Positions 11,233 to 23,781 of a stretch of 64,000 nt of DNA are shown in pieces. The notes below the pieces were generated by a model. That model saw only the letters and a list, made by a program, of their open reading frames with translations. It was not told the origin of the DNA and ran no database searches. Both the position numbers and the translations under genes were made by a program. Every line of letters begins with the position of its first letter. Position 1 is the stretch's first letter. The stretch comes from Physcomitrium patens (taxonomy: Eukaryota; Streptophyta; Bryopsida; Funariales; Funariaceae). The stretch covers positions 17,484,905-17,548,904 of the forward strand of contig NC_037254.1 in the NCBI RefSeq assembly GCF_000002425.4. The letters run 5' to 3'.

Positions 11233-11776
11233 TGTCACAAACATACATATTTACTCTGATAATTATTTAGATAATAAGAATAGGTAGAAATAAGTCAAAG
11301 TAGATAAATATGATAATAACTTGTAGAAAGCTTCTTAGAAGCTTTATAGATGCTATTTTGCCTTTATACATGTCTATAGGTGATTGATAGGTTGAAAACT
11401 TGGCCAACAAAGAGGCCTTGTGTCAACATGTTGACCCCTTGTAGTACAAGTTGGACATATGGCATACACCTAAGAAACTTGCTTTATAAATTAGACATGT
11501 GTCTTGCAAGTTGGACGCATATTAGAGGTCTTATAGTATGTCGCCACATAGTTCTTAGTTAAGTAGTATATATAGAGGCAAGAGTGAAGCCTTTCTCACT
11601 CTTGTCAACTCCTTTTTTGCTTTTAGTTTAGTTTTAAGAGTCTTATGTTTTCTAATCTTTGGCAATAGCCATTCCAGTTCTTCCTTGAATGTACATTCTT
11701 TCTTCTATTTTATCACTTTTCTTTTGACACAAATTTGACGAGTTTATATATCTTCTTCTCGTTTGTGTCCTTAATA
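11233..11776 (+). mobile_element. 5' LTR of element A
   Basis: The LTR is 544 bp long. It starts TGTCACAAACAT and ends CCTTAATA, a decayed form of CCTTGACA. It contains a TATATATAGA box and palindromes such as CTTGTAGTACAAG. Its partner at 31480-32022 is clearly diverged, with some transversions, which suggests an older insertion than B. Confidence 0.9.
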
Positions 11777-11796
11777 GATTGACAAGAGTATACATA

Positions 11797-11809
11797 TAAT
11801 ATCAAAGCC
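11797..11809 (+). other. Primer binding site of element A
   Basis: TAATATCAAAGCC lies 20 bp after the LTR. It differs from the plant initiator-Met-tRNA primer site TGGTATCAGAGC mainly by G-to-A changes. Elements B and D have comparable sites. Confidence 0.65.
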
Positions 11810-11994
11810 TTGTCCTTTCTTGATTAAGAGTGGATTATTCTTTTTTTTTTATAAGACATAAGCATATTAGAAGTTACGAATTATCTTTTTTAAAACTAAT
11901 ATTGTTACTAGATTTTATTTATTTTTTTATTTTTTCTTGATTCTTGAGTATTATATTCTATGAAAATAGACACCTTTCTTTTTATTATGTTAGT

Positions 11995-12993
11995 ATGGCA
12001 AAGCTTGTTCAAATAAAGAATGTAATGCAAGAGCAAATGAGAGAGTTAATGCTTGCAATACATCAACTCAGTCTACCATCACAAAAAACAACAAGATTAT
12101 CAAGTAATGAAGATATAGAAATAATTGGAGTTGCTTCAATATCTACACCAAGTCATACTACTGCTCCTACAATGGAACATCATTCAAGTTTCAAAGAACC
12201 AAAAATTAGATTTCTTCAGAAGTTTGATGGCATAAGATCTAAGTTTTGAGGATTCATCAACTAGGTACAACTGGTGATTGAACTAAAACCTCAAAGTTAT
12301 CCAATTCAAGGATCACAATTTAGGTTTATTAAAATACTACTTTCAGATTTTGCTTTATTATGATTTTTATCATTTCTTAAATGGCGTATTCTAATATTGA
12401 ATAATTTGAAAGCATTCTTAATGGAGTTTTGATCTATGTATGGAGAATATGATGTAATCCATCTTGTAACCAATAAGATTCATATCTTGTGATAAGGCAA
12501 TCAATCAGTGACATTATATGCTTTACAATTTCAACAATTAGTGACAGATATCAAGTAGAATAATGCAGTACTCATTAGCCAATTTTTCTATGGATTATAA
12601 TATGAAGTAAAGAAATTGATGCTCAATTTATAGAATCCTCAAACATTGAGTCAAGCAATTGATTTTGTTGTGAAATGTGATAATTGGCTTTTTGAGTTTC
12701 AATTTGAGAATCGCACAAGGAAACTTCAACATTATTACAATTCAATGATGATACCAACGACTTCTCAATCTAAATATTTGGAAGTAAAAGATATGCAAAT
12801 TAATGGAGTACGTTTCAAACCTCTTATCGAACATGAAAAGACTTATCATCATCAAGAAGGATTATGTTTATATTATAGAGAAGCTAAGCATATTGCTCAA
12901 TATTATCCAAAGAAATGACTCAACTACAAAATGAGGAGTATTGCTGTCAAAGATGAAAAAATATCGAAAAATAAATTTTTCTAGCTACAATAA
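11995..12993 (+). pseudogene. gag of element A (broken)
   Basis: The frame from the ATG at 11995 to TAA at 12991-12993 is 999 bp, exactly the length of the gag frame of element B. It encodes a capsid-like protein with a C-terminal zinc knuckle. Internal stops (for example AAGTTTTGAGGA at about 12242) break it. The knuckle has lost cysteines through TGT-to-TAT changes (LCLYYREAKHIAQYY). The terminal stop sits at the same place in A, B and C, so it looks natural rather than acquired. Confidence 0.8.
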
Positions 12994-13019
12994 GAATCGA
13001 GGAGTTAGAATCTTGTATA

Positions 13020-15445
13020 ATTCTTAATGAAGGTCCTATTCTCTCCTCAAAATCCTCTCCTTGTTTTACAATAGATGTGTATTTAGGATCTAATAATCAC
13101 AAAGCCTCTACCTTAATTGATTCAAGAGCCTCAGCTTGTTTTTTAGATGAAGAATTTGTTAAAAGTCATAATAAATAATTAGTAAAAAAAATTAAATTTT
13201 TACACGTAGAATTCATAGACAATCATCCATTATCTTTTGGAGATGTAACTCATGAAACACTTCCTATAGTTGTAGTAATAAATGGTTATAAAAGTGGTAT
13301 AATTTTAAATTAGATCTCCCTTTAATCCAGTCATTATAGGTTTATCATGGCTAAAAAAGTATAATTCTATCATAGATTGGATTTTTCATAAACTTGACTT
13401 TTCTTCAAACATCATTAAGAATTTTTTTAATTCAGTAGAAAGCCATGAGTCTAATGTAGTCAAACCTATACTTGTAGGTGTAAAAGTTTTTTTGTATGCT
13501 ATAAAAGAATGATCATCTTTTGTTATTTACGCTATACCCATTTTAAATGATAGAAAGTTTTCAAGTAAAATTCTAAGTCAATATCAAGATTTTTAAGATA
13601 TTTTTGAAAAAAATGTAGATATTCTCATGGAGCATCATCTATATGATTATTCAATTGATCTTAAAGAAAAAACTCAGTCGCCATTTGGTCCAATCTATAG
13701 TTTATCACCAAATGAGTTGATTGAACTCAAGAAGTACATTAATAAGAACTTGGTCAAGAATTTCATATGCCATTCAAAATCTTCTGCAGGAGCTCCTATC
13801 TTATTTGTGAAGAAAAAAGATAGATCATTGCAAATATGTGTGGATTATTGAGGATTCAATAAGATTATCATTAAGAATAGATATCCTATGTATTTGATAT
13901 ATGGACTTCTTGATCAATTAAATCAAGTTAAGATCTATATAAAAATAGATCTATGAAGAGCATACAATTTGGTCCATATTAAAGAAAGAGATGAATGGAA
14001 GACTACATTTTGAGCAAGGTATGGATACTTTGAATATAATGTCATGCCTTTTGGACTCATGAATGCACTAATTGCTTTTCAATATCTTATGAATGATATT
14101 TTTTTATAAGTTTCTAGATAATTTTATTATATGTTACTTAAACGATATTTTAATCTTCACTAAGAATATAAAAGAATATGAAGTTCATGTTTATTGTGTG
14201 TTACAAAAATTTAGAGATGCAGGATTGTACGCTAAGATAGAAAAGTGTGTATTCTACATTGCTCAAGTTGATTTCTTAGGATACAACATTTCAAACAATA
14301 GTCTACTGATGGATTCTAAAAAAAATCATCCAATTATGGATTGAAAGATTCTAAAAATAATAAGAGTTGTACAATGCTTTTTGAGATTTACCAATTATTA
14401 CCAGATCTTCATGAAGAACTTTTCTCAAGTTGGAGTGCTACTTATATGCTTAATTTGTAAAAACAAGCTTAAGTGGAATAAAGAAGCACAAGCATCATTT
14501 GAAGCTTTGAAGAAAGCTTTTACTTCTATACCAATCCTGCATCATGTCGACTTCTCCAAAGTATTTTTTAAAGACACAGATGCATCTGACTTTGCCTTGA
14601 GTGTAATCTTGTCACAAATAGGAGCAAATAAAAAACTTCATCTAGTAGCTTTTCATTCAAAAAAAATTTAGCAGCCAAGATTAATTATGAAATCCATGAC
14701 AAGGAACTTCTTATAATCGTGGATTCTTTTTAAGAATGTCATCATTATTTAGAAGATGCTTGAAGTCCAGTCACTATATATATAAATCACAAGAACCTTG
14801 AGTATTTCATGTCTACACATATTTTGAATCATCGCTAAGTTCATTGGAATATGTCTTAGTCAAGATTCAAATTCAACATTACTTATTGGCTAGGAAAACA
14901 ATAAGATTTGTTTGGTGCCTTTTCTAAACATTCTTATCTTGTACCAAAAGAAGAAGAAGCAGCTTTTGATTAACAAAAGATAATTTTATTGAAGCTAGAA
15001 TAATTTCATTTCCAAGCAATGAAATCAACATTGATTGTTGATTTGACTTTTTTCAAGCAGATCCAAGCAAGTATGTCCTTAGACCTTTTTGTTCATGATA
15101 TTAAAAATAATTCTTCTAAGCCTCAAGATACTTCCAAGTTTGAGTTTTGAAGAGAATCTACTCTAATTTGAAGGACGCTTAAATGTTCCTAAAAGAGAAA
15201 CATAGTTATGTGCTCTTGAAGCTTTTCACAATTTTCCTATAGCAAGATATTTTGGATATAATAAGACTTTGGAGCTTATATCTAGAAATTATTAGTGGCC
15301 TCAAATATAGAAGGTTGTTAAAGAATTTTTGTAGACATGTGATGTTTGTTCAAGATCAAAAATTCCTTGTCATCAACTTTATAGACTCTTCCAACCATTA
15401 TCAATACTAGAACGACTATGGTCTTTTGTCCCTATGGATTTTTAT
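13020..15445 (+). pseudogene. pol of element A: protease, RT, RNase H and 5' integrase (broken)
   Basis: Recognisable in order are a retropepsin with LIDSRASACFLD near 13117, reverse transcriptase (about 13640-14340), RNase H (about 14480-14830) and the integrase zinc region (about 15210-15360). The RT catalytic box reads YLNDIL, with the first Asp changed to Asn. Stops and frameshifts interrupt all domains. The protease motif has Arg in place of the Gly of the usual D-S/T-G. Confidence 0.82.
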
Positions 15446-15753
15446 TAAAGTAAGTAAGTATTATCTTAAGTAAGTTATTAATAATCAAAGGACAACAAAA
15501 GAGTGAAGGAAAATAACTGAAGTAGTGGCTAGGGTTAAGATGGCAGCTAGGTTAAGAAAGAACCTAAGATTTAGTTGGATGAAATAAAAGTAGATGTAAT
15601 ATCAAGAAGATGGAAGTTATCTCATTGGTTAGCAACCACCACCTATAAGTAAAGGGTATTGGAAGTGGGAGGTATCTCATTCCACACTTCTTTTATGTCT
15701 AACCTTGCTAATTTCTACTTACTTGTGTCTTCCTTATTGTATTTATTCAATAA
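15446..15753. mobile_element. Short insertion (308 bp) in element A integrase
   Basis: Compared with element B, A has about 308 extra bases between the integrase parts matching SIDF and the following region. TTTTAT occurs on both sides (15440-15445 and 15754-15759), a possible target-site duplication. The insert begins with repeated TAAGTAAG and holds CCTATAAGTA. Its family is unknown; candidates are a short non-autonomous element or a SINE. Confidence 0.5.
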
Positions 15754-16707
15754 TTTTATCACAAATCTTCTAATTTCAAATTCATATGATTCCACATTTG
15801 TGATTGTAGATTATTTCACCAAGATGGCATATTTTGTACCATGTACAAAATTTATTACATGTAAACAAATAGCTAAGCTCTTCCTTGATAACATCTATTG
15901 CTATCATGGATTATATAAAGATATTATATCAAATAAAGAAACATAATTTTTATTAAGATTTTGGAGAACTCTTTTCAAGATATTGAAGGTGGATATAAAA
16001 CTATCTTTGGCTTTCCACCGTCAATCTAATGGACAAAAAAAAGAGGTAAATCAAGTTTTGGAGCAGTATTTGAGGTATACCATCAACTATCAATAAGATG
16101 ATTGGACAATTCTTTTGCCATTGGTAGGGTTTACTTATAATAATTCAGTACATTCTTCTACTCACCAAATACTTTTCTTTGCCAATTATGGTTATCATCC
16201 ATAATTTGACACTTTTAACTTTTCAAAAGTTGATAATCTTACGACAAAAGATGTGGCAAATTGCTTATCAGAGCTACATGCAACAATGAAGGTATAATTA
16301 AAAGAAGCTCAAGAATGATAAAAAGCCAACATAAATGTCTATCATAAAGAACAACCTCAATCCTATGTGAGGGATAAGGTATGGTTACTTCGTCATAATA
16401 TTAAAACTATTTGTCCTTGTGATAAGCTGGATTATCATAAGCTTGGACCATTTCCCATTTGTGAACAAATCAATGTACTTGCTTATTGATTACACCTATT
16501 AGAATCTATGAAAATCCATCTTGTATTCTATGTATTTTTATTTGAGCCATATAAGACAATGGATATATAAGGAATGAGAAAAATGTCACCACCTCTTGTA
16601 AAAGTCAATAATAATAAAAAAAAAAATTGAAGTGGAAGAAGTCTTAGATTTAAGACAATGCTAAAATAGGTTAAAATATTTGGTACATTGGTATAGATAT
16701 GACATTA
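15754..16707 (+). pseudogene. Element A integrase core and 5' chromodomain (broken)
   Basis: This continues A's integrase (for example VDYFTKMAYFVP near 15810) through the C-terminal region to the start of the chromodomain. There the CATTA at 16703-16707 marks where element B inserted. The same coding sequence resumes at 24343. Multiple stops are present, mainly CAA to TAA and CGA to TGA. Confidence 0.82.
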
Positions 16708-17258
16708 TGTCACGGACATACTCATGTAAGCTAGTAATTACATATACAAATAGGTGGAAGTAAGTAAAAGTAAGTTAATTCTATAATATTTAACATGGAA
16801 GCTTTCTAGAAGCTTCATAGACACTGCTTTGACTTCATAGGTATCTTTAATTGACTTTTTGGATTAGAAACATGGTCAACAAGTTGGCCATATGCCACAC
16901 ATATTGTTAGCTTGAAGATCAAGCTAACTATATGGCCCACATAAAGAAAAACTTGCTTTATAAGTCAAGGCATGTGTCTTACAAAGTCAACACATATTGG
17001 AGGTCCTATGGAACGTCGCCACATAGCCTCTAGTTAGATAGTATATATAGAGACAAGAGTAAAGCCCTCTTTACTCTTGTCAATTCTTTTCTTGCTTCTA
17101 ATCTAGTTTCAAGGATCTCTAGTTTTCTTATCTTTTGGCAATAGCCATTCCAGTTTCTCTTTCAATATACATACTTATTTATTTATATTTTATTACCTTT
17201 CTTTGAGTGAAGGCTTACTTGTCTGAATTTCTTTTTTATCGAGTTCTTGTCCTTGACA
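16708..17258 (+). mobile_element. 5' LTR of element B
   Basis: The LTR is 551 bp, from TGTCACGGACAT to GTCCTTGACA. A TATATATAG box lies at 17042-17050 and the hairpin GTTAGCTTG/CAAGCTAAC at 16906-16928. It lacks a 10-bp repeat present in the 3' LTR. Aligning by eye, I count about 33 substitutions against the 3' LTR, all transitions. Confidence 0.95.
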
Positions 17259-17274
17259 GATTGACAAGAGTACA

Positions 17275-17290
17275 CCTAAAATATCAGAGC
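17275..17290 (+). other. Primer binding site of element B
   Basis: CTAAAATATCAGAGCT follows the LTR after a short spacer. It matches the plant initiator-Met-tRNA primer site TGGTATCAGAGC except at its first bases, where G-to-A decay is likely. Confidence 0.65.
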
Positions 17291-17470
17291 TTTGTCTAAT
17301 CTTGATTAAGAGTGAGTTATGTCTTTTTCTTGATAAGATATAAGCATATTAGAAGTTGCGGATTATCCTCTTCTAAACTGATATTGTCCTTAGTATTTTC
17401 TTTATTCTCAAGTCCTGTCTTCTATTTGTCTTGAGTGATATTAGACATCTTATCTTTTTTAAGTGTTATC

Positions 17471-18469
17471 ATGGCAAAACTTGTTGAAATGAAGAGTCCA
17501 ATGGCACAAATGCAAGAACAATTGAGAGAGTTAATACTTGCGATGCATCAATTCAATTTACCACCACAAGGAGCAACAAGATTGGCAGGAAGTGAAGATA
17601 TAGAAATGATTGGAGCTACTTGAATATCTGCACCAAATCATGTCCTTTCTCCTATGGTGGAATGCCCTTCTAGTATTAGAGAACTAAGAATTGTCCTACC
17701 CGAGAAGTTTGATGGCACCAAATCCAAGTTTCAAGGATTTATCAATCATGTACAACTTGTGATTGAACTTCAACCCCAAAGCTATCCAACTCTAGGATCT
17801 GAAGTTAGATTCATTGGTATGCTTCTTTCAGGTTCAGTACTATCGTAGTTTTCATCTTTTCTTGAATGACGAGATCCAATATTAGATAATCTAGAGACTT
17901 TTCTAGCGGAGTTTTGATCCATGTATGGAAAACATGATGCAATTCATGTTGCAACCAATAAGATCCATATTTTACGGCAAGGCAATCAATTAGTAACGTT
18001 GTACGCTTCACAATTTCGATAACTTGCAACTGATATCAAGTGGGATGATGCTGCACTTATTAGCCAATTTCTCTACAGATTACAATATGAGGTAAAAAAA
18101 TTAATGCTCAACTTACCTAATCCTTAAACATTGAGTCAAGCAATTGACTTTGCTGTGAAGTGCGACAATCACCTTTTTGAATTTCGATCTGAGAACCGAC
18201 TTCAACATTACTATAATTCAATGGCAACACCAACACCTCTTCAATACATACATTTGAAAGTAGAAGATATGCAAATTGATGCAGTATGTTTCAAACCTCT
18301 TACTCAAGAAGAAAAGACTCGTCGTCGTCAAGAAGGATTATGTTTATATTGTGGAAAACTAAAGCACACTGCTCAACATTGTCCAAAGAAATGACGTAAT
18401 CACAAAATAAGGAGTATGGCTGTGAAAGAGGACAATATGTCGGAAAATGAGTTTGTCCAGCTACAATAG
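17471..18469 (+). pseudogene. gag of element B (broken)
   Basis: The 999-bp frame starts at ATG 17471 and ends at TAG 18467-18469. It encodes a 332-residue capsid/nucleocapsid protein. The CCHC zinc knuckle (CLYCGKLKHTAQHC, C-x2-C-x4-H-x4-C) is intact near 18345-18390. Premature stops, such as TGA at about 17621, break it. The length equals that of element A's gag, and pol follows in the -1 frame, as in C. Confidence 0.85.
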
Positions 18470-19525
18470 GGATCGTGCGGCTGGAACCTTGTACAACATC
18501 TAGTAAAGGTCTTATTCTCTCCTCAGAGCCCTCTCCTTGTTTTACATTAAATGTTATTTTAGGACCTAAATATTACAAAGTCTCTTCTTTATTAGATTCA
18601 AGAGCCTCGGCATATTTCTTAGATGAAGAATTTACTAAAAGACATAACATATCTTTAGTAAAGAAAACTAAACCTGTTCATATAGAAGTCATAGATGGTC
18701 GTCCATTGTCTTCTGGGGATATTACTCACGAAATCCTTCCTATAGAAGTAATAATCAATGGTCATAATAGCTTTGTAGTATTTAATATCATTAGATCTCA
18801 CTCTAATACAATCATTTTAGATTTATCATGGTTAGAAAAATACAACCCTCAAATAGATTGGATTTTCCTAACTCTTAGTCTCTCTAAAAGTATAACTAAT
18901 AGTGTAGTTAATCAAGTAGAGAGTCATAAGTCCAGTTCAATTAAACCCGTATTTATAGGTGCAAAAGCTTTCTTATATGCTGCTATGAAAGAATCACCAT
19001 ATATTATTTATGCAACACCTATTTCTACTGGTGGAAAGACTTCAAGTGGCATTCCAAGCCAATATCAAGAATTTCAAGATGTATTCAAAAAAAAGAATGC
19101 GGATACACTCTTGGAATATCGTCCCTATGATTGCTCAATTGACCTTCAAGAAGGAGCACAACCACCATTCGGACCAATCTACAGTTTATCACAAAATGAG
19201 TTGACTGAACTCAAGGAGTATATTAAAGAAAATCTAGCCAAGAATTTCATACGCCATTCTAAATCTCTGACAGGAACTCTAATTCTATTTATGAAGAAAA
19301 AAGATGGATCATTGCAAAGTGTGTTGATTATCGAGGACTCAACAAGATTACTATCAAGAACAGGTATCCACTACCTTTAATATGTGGACTTCTTGATTAG
19401 CTAAATCAAGTTAAGATCTATACAAAAATAGATCTCCATGGAGCATACAATCTAATACGCATCAAAGAAGGAGATGAATGGAAGACTGCGTTTCGAACTA
19501 GATATGGATATTTTGAATACAACGT
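18451..19525 (+). pseudogene. pol of element B, 5' part: protease and N-terminal RT
   Basis: The pol frame overlaps the end of gag in the -1 frame and stays open to about 19380. The retropepsin motif reads LLDSRASAYFLD, with Arg where D-S-G is expected. The RT N-terminus follows. A one-base deletion near 19317 (relative to element A) shifts the frame. The sequence is then cut at 19525 by an inserted solo LTR, after codons for FEYN, and resumes at 20787 with MPFGL. Confidence 0.85.
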
Positions 19526-20138
19526 TGTCGTATTACGTGCTATCTTGCTTGAGAATGCGTTGGACATCTGACTGTAGGAGGTAGTATGGTGTTTCGCTAG
19601 TACTCAAGTAGTCTATCGTGTTCTTGACTACCCTAATACAATCTTAATTTTAGACCATGAACTTCGACAAGCTGTGATCCTCAATCTATCCTTCCGACTT
19701 GTTGTGAAACATCTATCGTTAGTGTCTCTGCAAGCCCTTTCGAATGCTCAAGAAGTTCCAATTCAACTCCACTTACAGATTGTGAGGCTATGCTGTAATT
19801 TGCATCGATGTCCCTTGGCCACTCGTCGATATTCCTCTTATCCCTGTCGGTAGGTCCCCAATTATCATAGAAATCCTAAACAACCCCCGATTCGCCAACT
19901 CCCAAAACCTCTTTAAACTGTTGGCAGATATCTTCTATCCGTATAGTCAGATTAATACAACCACGCATGCATTCAACATATTCAACCTTCTAGACAACTC
20001 TGAATTTCAACCACAGAAATATCTCTCATTTCATCAATAATCAAGAGTACCAGCCTTTTCTCTCTTTTGAAAAAAAAAATCTAGTTCACCAATATAACAC
20101 TGACATTGCCTCAGTCTTCCCAAAACCCTATAAAGAAG

Positions 20139-20170
<32 letters not shown>

Positions 20171-20782
20171 AATTCTCTGTCTTTTCTCCCTCCAAAGCAT
20201 GAAGCTAGCTCTCCAACCTAAAATCCCTGATTCTCCCCCTTTTTTTCATTTCTTAACCTATCCTCTCCTTTAAGCCTCAGAAGATTCTGTTCTCTCACCT
20301 TGGACTCCCCAAATTGGAACAGCCGATAGAGCTTTCTCTCTCATTTTTGCCTTTAAGAGATCCTTTTACCGAAAGGACGTTCCCGGAACTGCACAAAGAA
20401 CGGAACAGCCTAAAACGGAATCGAAGCCCCGTAATTGGATTGCATTAGATTACCCGACTAAGTTAGGTCTCATATTGGGTAAAAGGCCCGTAATATGACC
20501 TAGATTAGAGGTCTTCTGAAATTGGATCCAATTGGCTCTTTGAATCAGGCTCACCCGTCGTTGAATTGATCCTTTCTCTTTCTGATGACTCCCGTTATTG
20601 GAATCGAATGGAGCATTTTGTTACTGGTGAGTATGCCCCGGTTGACTGTAACAGGGTGATTGAACCTGACCTCTCAGTATTTGTACTGGAATTGGCCACC
20701 GCTTCTAACACCCAAGATGACTAAATATTAATAAATCTTCTTCATTTATATTTTCATCATATAGACGTATTACAACACGACA
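19526..20782. mobile_element. Candidate solo LTR inserted in element B reverse transcriptase
   Basis: These 1,257 bp interrupt the RT codons between FEYN and MPFGL. The insert begins TGTCGTATTACG and ends TTACAACACGACA: LTR-like TG...CA ends with the inverted repeat TGTCGT/ACGACA. It is more GC-rich than its host, has a CCTATAAAG box near 20127 and an A-rich tract beside it, and has no coding frame. Target duplication is imperfect: ACGT at left and GCAT at right, differing by two transitions. A 4-bp duplication is also what the downstream pol frame requires. It could instead be a non-autonomous DNA element. Confidence 0.65.
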
Positions 20783-23217
20783 GCATCATGCCTTTTGGAC
20801 TTACAAATACACCAGCAGCTTTTCAACATTTAATCAATGATGTTTTTTGAGAGTTTTTGGATGATTTTGTGGTCTGTTATCTAGATGACATCTTGATCTA
20901 TTCTAAAAATCCAAAAGAACATGAACTTCATGTTCGTCATGTGTTACAAAAATTAAGAGATGCAGGACTCTATGCCAAGATAGAAAAGTGTGTATTCCAC
21001 ACTACTCAAGTCGATTTCTTAGGTTACATCATTTTAAATGATGGACTTATGATAGATCCTAAGAAAGTTCAAACTATTATAAATTGGAAGATCCCAAAAA
21101 CGGTAAGAGATGTCCAATATTTTTTGGGATTTGCCAACTACTATCGAATCTTTATAAAGGACTTCTCTCGAGTTGCAGCTCCACTTACATGTTTGACTTG
21201 TAAAGATAAATTCCAATGGAATCAAGAAACGGAAGTTGCTTTTGAATCTTTGAAGACATTGTTTATTTCTATACCAATCTTGTATCGTGTTGATTTTTTT
21301 AAAGCATTCTTTATGGAAACAGATGCATTAAACTTTGCTCTAGGTGTGGTTTTATCACAAATGGGAACAGATGACAAACTTCATTCAGTAGCCTTTCATT
21401 CAAGAAAATTCTCAGCAGCAAAAATCAATTATGAGATCCATGATAAAGAACTTCTTGCAATTGTGGATTCTTTTCAAGAATGGCATCATTATCTAGAAGG
21501 CGCTTCTAGTCCAATCACTGTATATATGAATCACAAGAATCTTGAGTATTTTATGTCAGCACGTGTATTAAATCGTCGTTAAGCTTGTTGGAGTATGTCT
21601 TTATCAAGATTCGAGTTCATCATCACTTATCAACCAGAAAAACAACAAGGTTTGTCCGATGCCTTGTCTAGACATTCTTATCTTGTACCAAAAGAAGGAG
21701 ATGCAGCTTTTGAGCAACAAAGAACGGTTCTCTTGAAGCCGGAGCAATTTCATCTTCGAGCAATAAAATCAACATTGATTGTTGATTTAACTTTTCTTAA
21801 GCAAGTCCAGTTAAGTTTGTCTTCAGACCCTCTTGTTCATGATATCAAGAATAATTCTTTTAAATCTCATGATCCCTCTAAATTTGAATTCAAGAACAAC
21901 CTACTCTATTTCGAAGGACGCCTATCTGTTCCAGAAGGAGAAGCACGTTTACATATTCTTCAAGCTCGTCACGACTTTCCAGCAACAGGATATTTTGGAT
22001 ATAATAAGACTTTGGAGTTGATATCTAAGGATTTTTGGTGGCCTCAAATGTGGAAGGCAGCCAAAGATTTTGTACAATCATGTGATGTTTGCTCAAGATC
22101 AAAAACTCCTCATCATCGACCTTTTGGACTTCTTCAGCTATTACCCATTCCAAAACAACCATGGTCTTCTGTTTCTATAGACTTCATCACAGATCTTTCA
22201 ATCTCAGGTTCTTATGACTCTATATTCATGATAGTAGATCATTTTACCAAGATGGCACATTTTGTACCATGTATAAAATCTATCACAAGTGAAGAAATAG
22301 TTAAGCTCTTTCTTGACAATATCTATCGCTATCATAGATTACCCAAGGATATTATATCAGATAGGAGAACTCAATTTGTATTAAGATTTTGGTGGATTCT
22401 TTTTAAGATTCTAAAAGTGGATATAAAACTATCTTCGACATTCCATCCTCAAACTGATGGACAAACGGAGCGTGTTAATCAAGTTTTGGAGCAATATTTA
22501 AGATGTACCATTAATTACCAACAAGATGATTGGACAACTCTTTTGCTATTGGCAGAGTTTGCTTACAATAATATGGTACATTCTTCTACAAAACAAACAC
22601 CTTTTTTTGCTAATTATGGTTATCATCCATAACTTGATACTTTTGACTTCTCAAAAGTTGATAATCCTGTTGCAAAAGATTTGACAATTCATTTATCAGA
22701 GCTACATACAACAATGAAGGCGCAGTTAAAAGAGGCTCAAGAACAACAAAAGGTCAATGCGGATGTTTATCGAAAGGAACAACCACCATTCCTCTTGGGT
22801 GATAAGGTATGGCTACTTCATCGTAATATCAAGACCACTCATCCTTGTGACAAGTTGGACTATCGAAGGCTAGGACCATTTTCTATTTCTGTACAAATCA
22901 ATCCAGTTGCATATCATTTATATCTACTGGAGTCAATAAAAATCCATCTAGTATTCCACGTATCTCTTCTTGAACCATACAAGAGAGTGGACATACCAAG
23001 AAGATGACAAGCTCCACCTCTTCCTATAAAAGTGGACAATAATGAAGAGTTTGAAGTAGAAGAAGTCTTAGATTCAAGGCGGCGCCAAAATAAATTGAAA
23101 TATCTTGTCCATTGGCACGGATATGATATTAGTGAATGCACATGGGAGCCAATAAAGAATCTTGTAAATGCAGCAAAGGCAATGGAGGCTTTTCATCAAC
23201 GACATCCATCAAAATGA
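20783..23217 (+). pseudogene. pol of element B, 3' part: RT, RNase H, integrase, chromodomain
   Basis: After the solo LTR the RT resumes (MPFGLTNTPAAFQ) with an intact YLDDIL catalytic box near 20878. RNase H follows to about 21582. Integrase shows the HHCC zinc region (about 21950-22100) and the D,D-35-E core (SIDF, SDRRTQF, TDGQTERVNQ). The C-terminus has a chromodomain (23032-23217, with YLVHWHGYDISECTWEP), which in this clade binds modified histones and steers integration. One frame runs throughout, broken by a few stops: TGA at about 20849, TAA at 21580-21582, TAA at 22630-22632 and TGA at about 23005. Most fit C-to-T or G-to-A. Confidence 0.9.
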
Positions 23218-23317
23218 AGATGAAAACCTTCTTTATAAAAGAAACAACATCTAGGCAAGATAACATTCTACTTTCAATCCTTGTTCGTAGCTTCTTTGTA
23301 GTTGTGATGCTCAGGAG

Positions 23318-23740
23318 ATGGAGAACCAACAACCAGTGGATTTGACTCAAGAGCCTTCATTTGTTGTCCTACCGGATGAGACATTACAATTGTCACAACC
23401 TTCAAGATGACGCAATTGAGATGAAGATCTTCAAGAAAAACATATTCTTCCTCAAATAGATGGCGAGATACAACGCGTTTGGTATCACGATTTAGGAAGG
23501 GACTCCCGATGTTTGGTGATTTTGTTAGAAGTAGGAACAACTCCTGATGGTGTTCCAAATGTTCTATTCGAAAGAAGTTATGAAGGCCTCAACAATGATC
23601 AAATAACTGGGTGGTCTTCCCACCCTGGTATGGGACACTACCGATGGTTGAGAGGCCCTATCAATCATCTTCGAAGAGAACAAAGATCAAAGTATGTGGC
23701 GAATATAATTTATTGCATCATAGATTTCTTCGACATATGA
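23318..23740 (+). pseudogene. Third ORF of element B (140 aa, unknown function, broken)
   Basis: This ORF lies between the chromodomain and the polypurine tract. It runs from ATG 23318 to TGA 23738-23740, exactly 141 codons including stop. Two premature TGA codons (about 23408 and 23417) correspond to CAA or CGA in the related elements. The central part reads VWYHDLGRDSRCLVILLEVG and the C-terminus is basic (RWLRGPINHLRREQRSKYV). Elements A and C carry the same ORF with the same start, stop and length, apart from an in-frame 42-bp duplication in C. I do not recognise the protein and see no membrane segment or signal peptide. Confidence 0.75.
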
Positions 23741-23765
23741 TGATCGCTCCTCGTGGAACTCGTCC

Positions 23766-23781
23766 CTAGAAGGGGGGATAA
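23766..23781 (+). other. Polypurine tract of element B
   Basis: The purine run TAGAAGGGGGGATAA abuts the 3' LTR at 23782, as expected for the plus-strand primer of reverse transcription. Equivalent tracts precede the 3' LTRs of A (31466-31479) and C (30761-30774). Confidence 0.8.
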
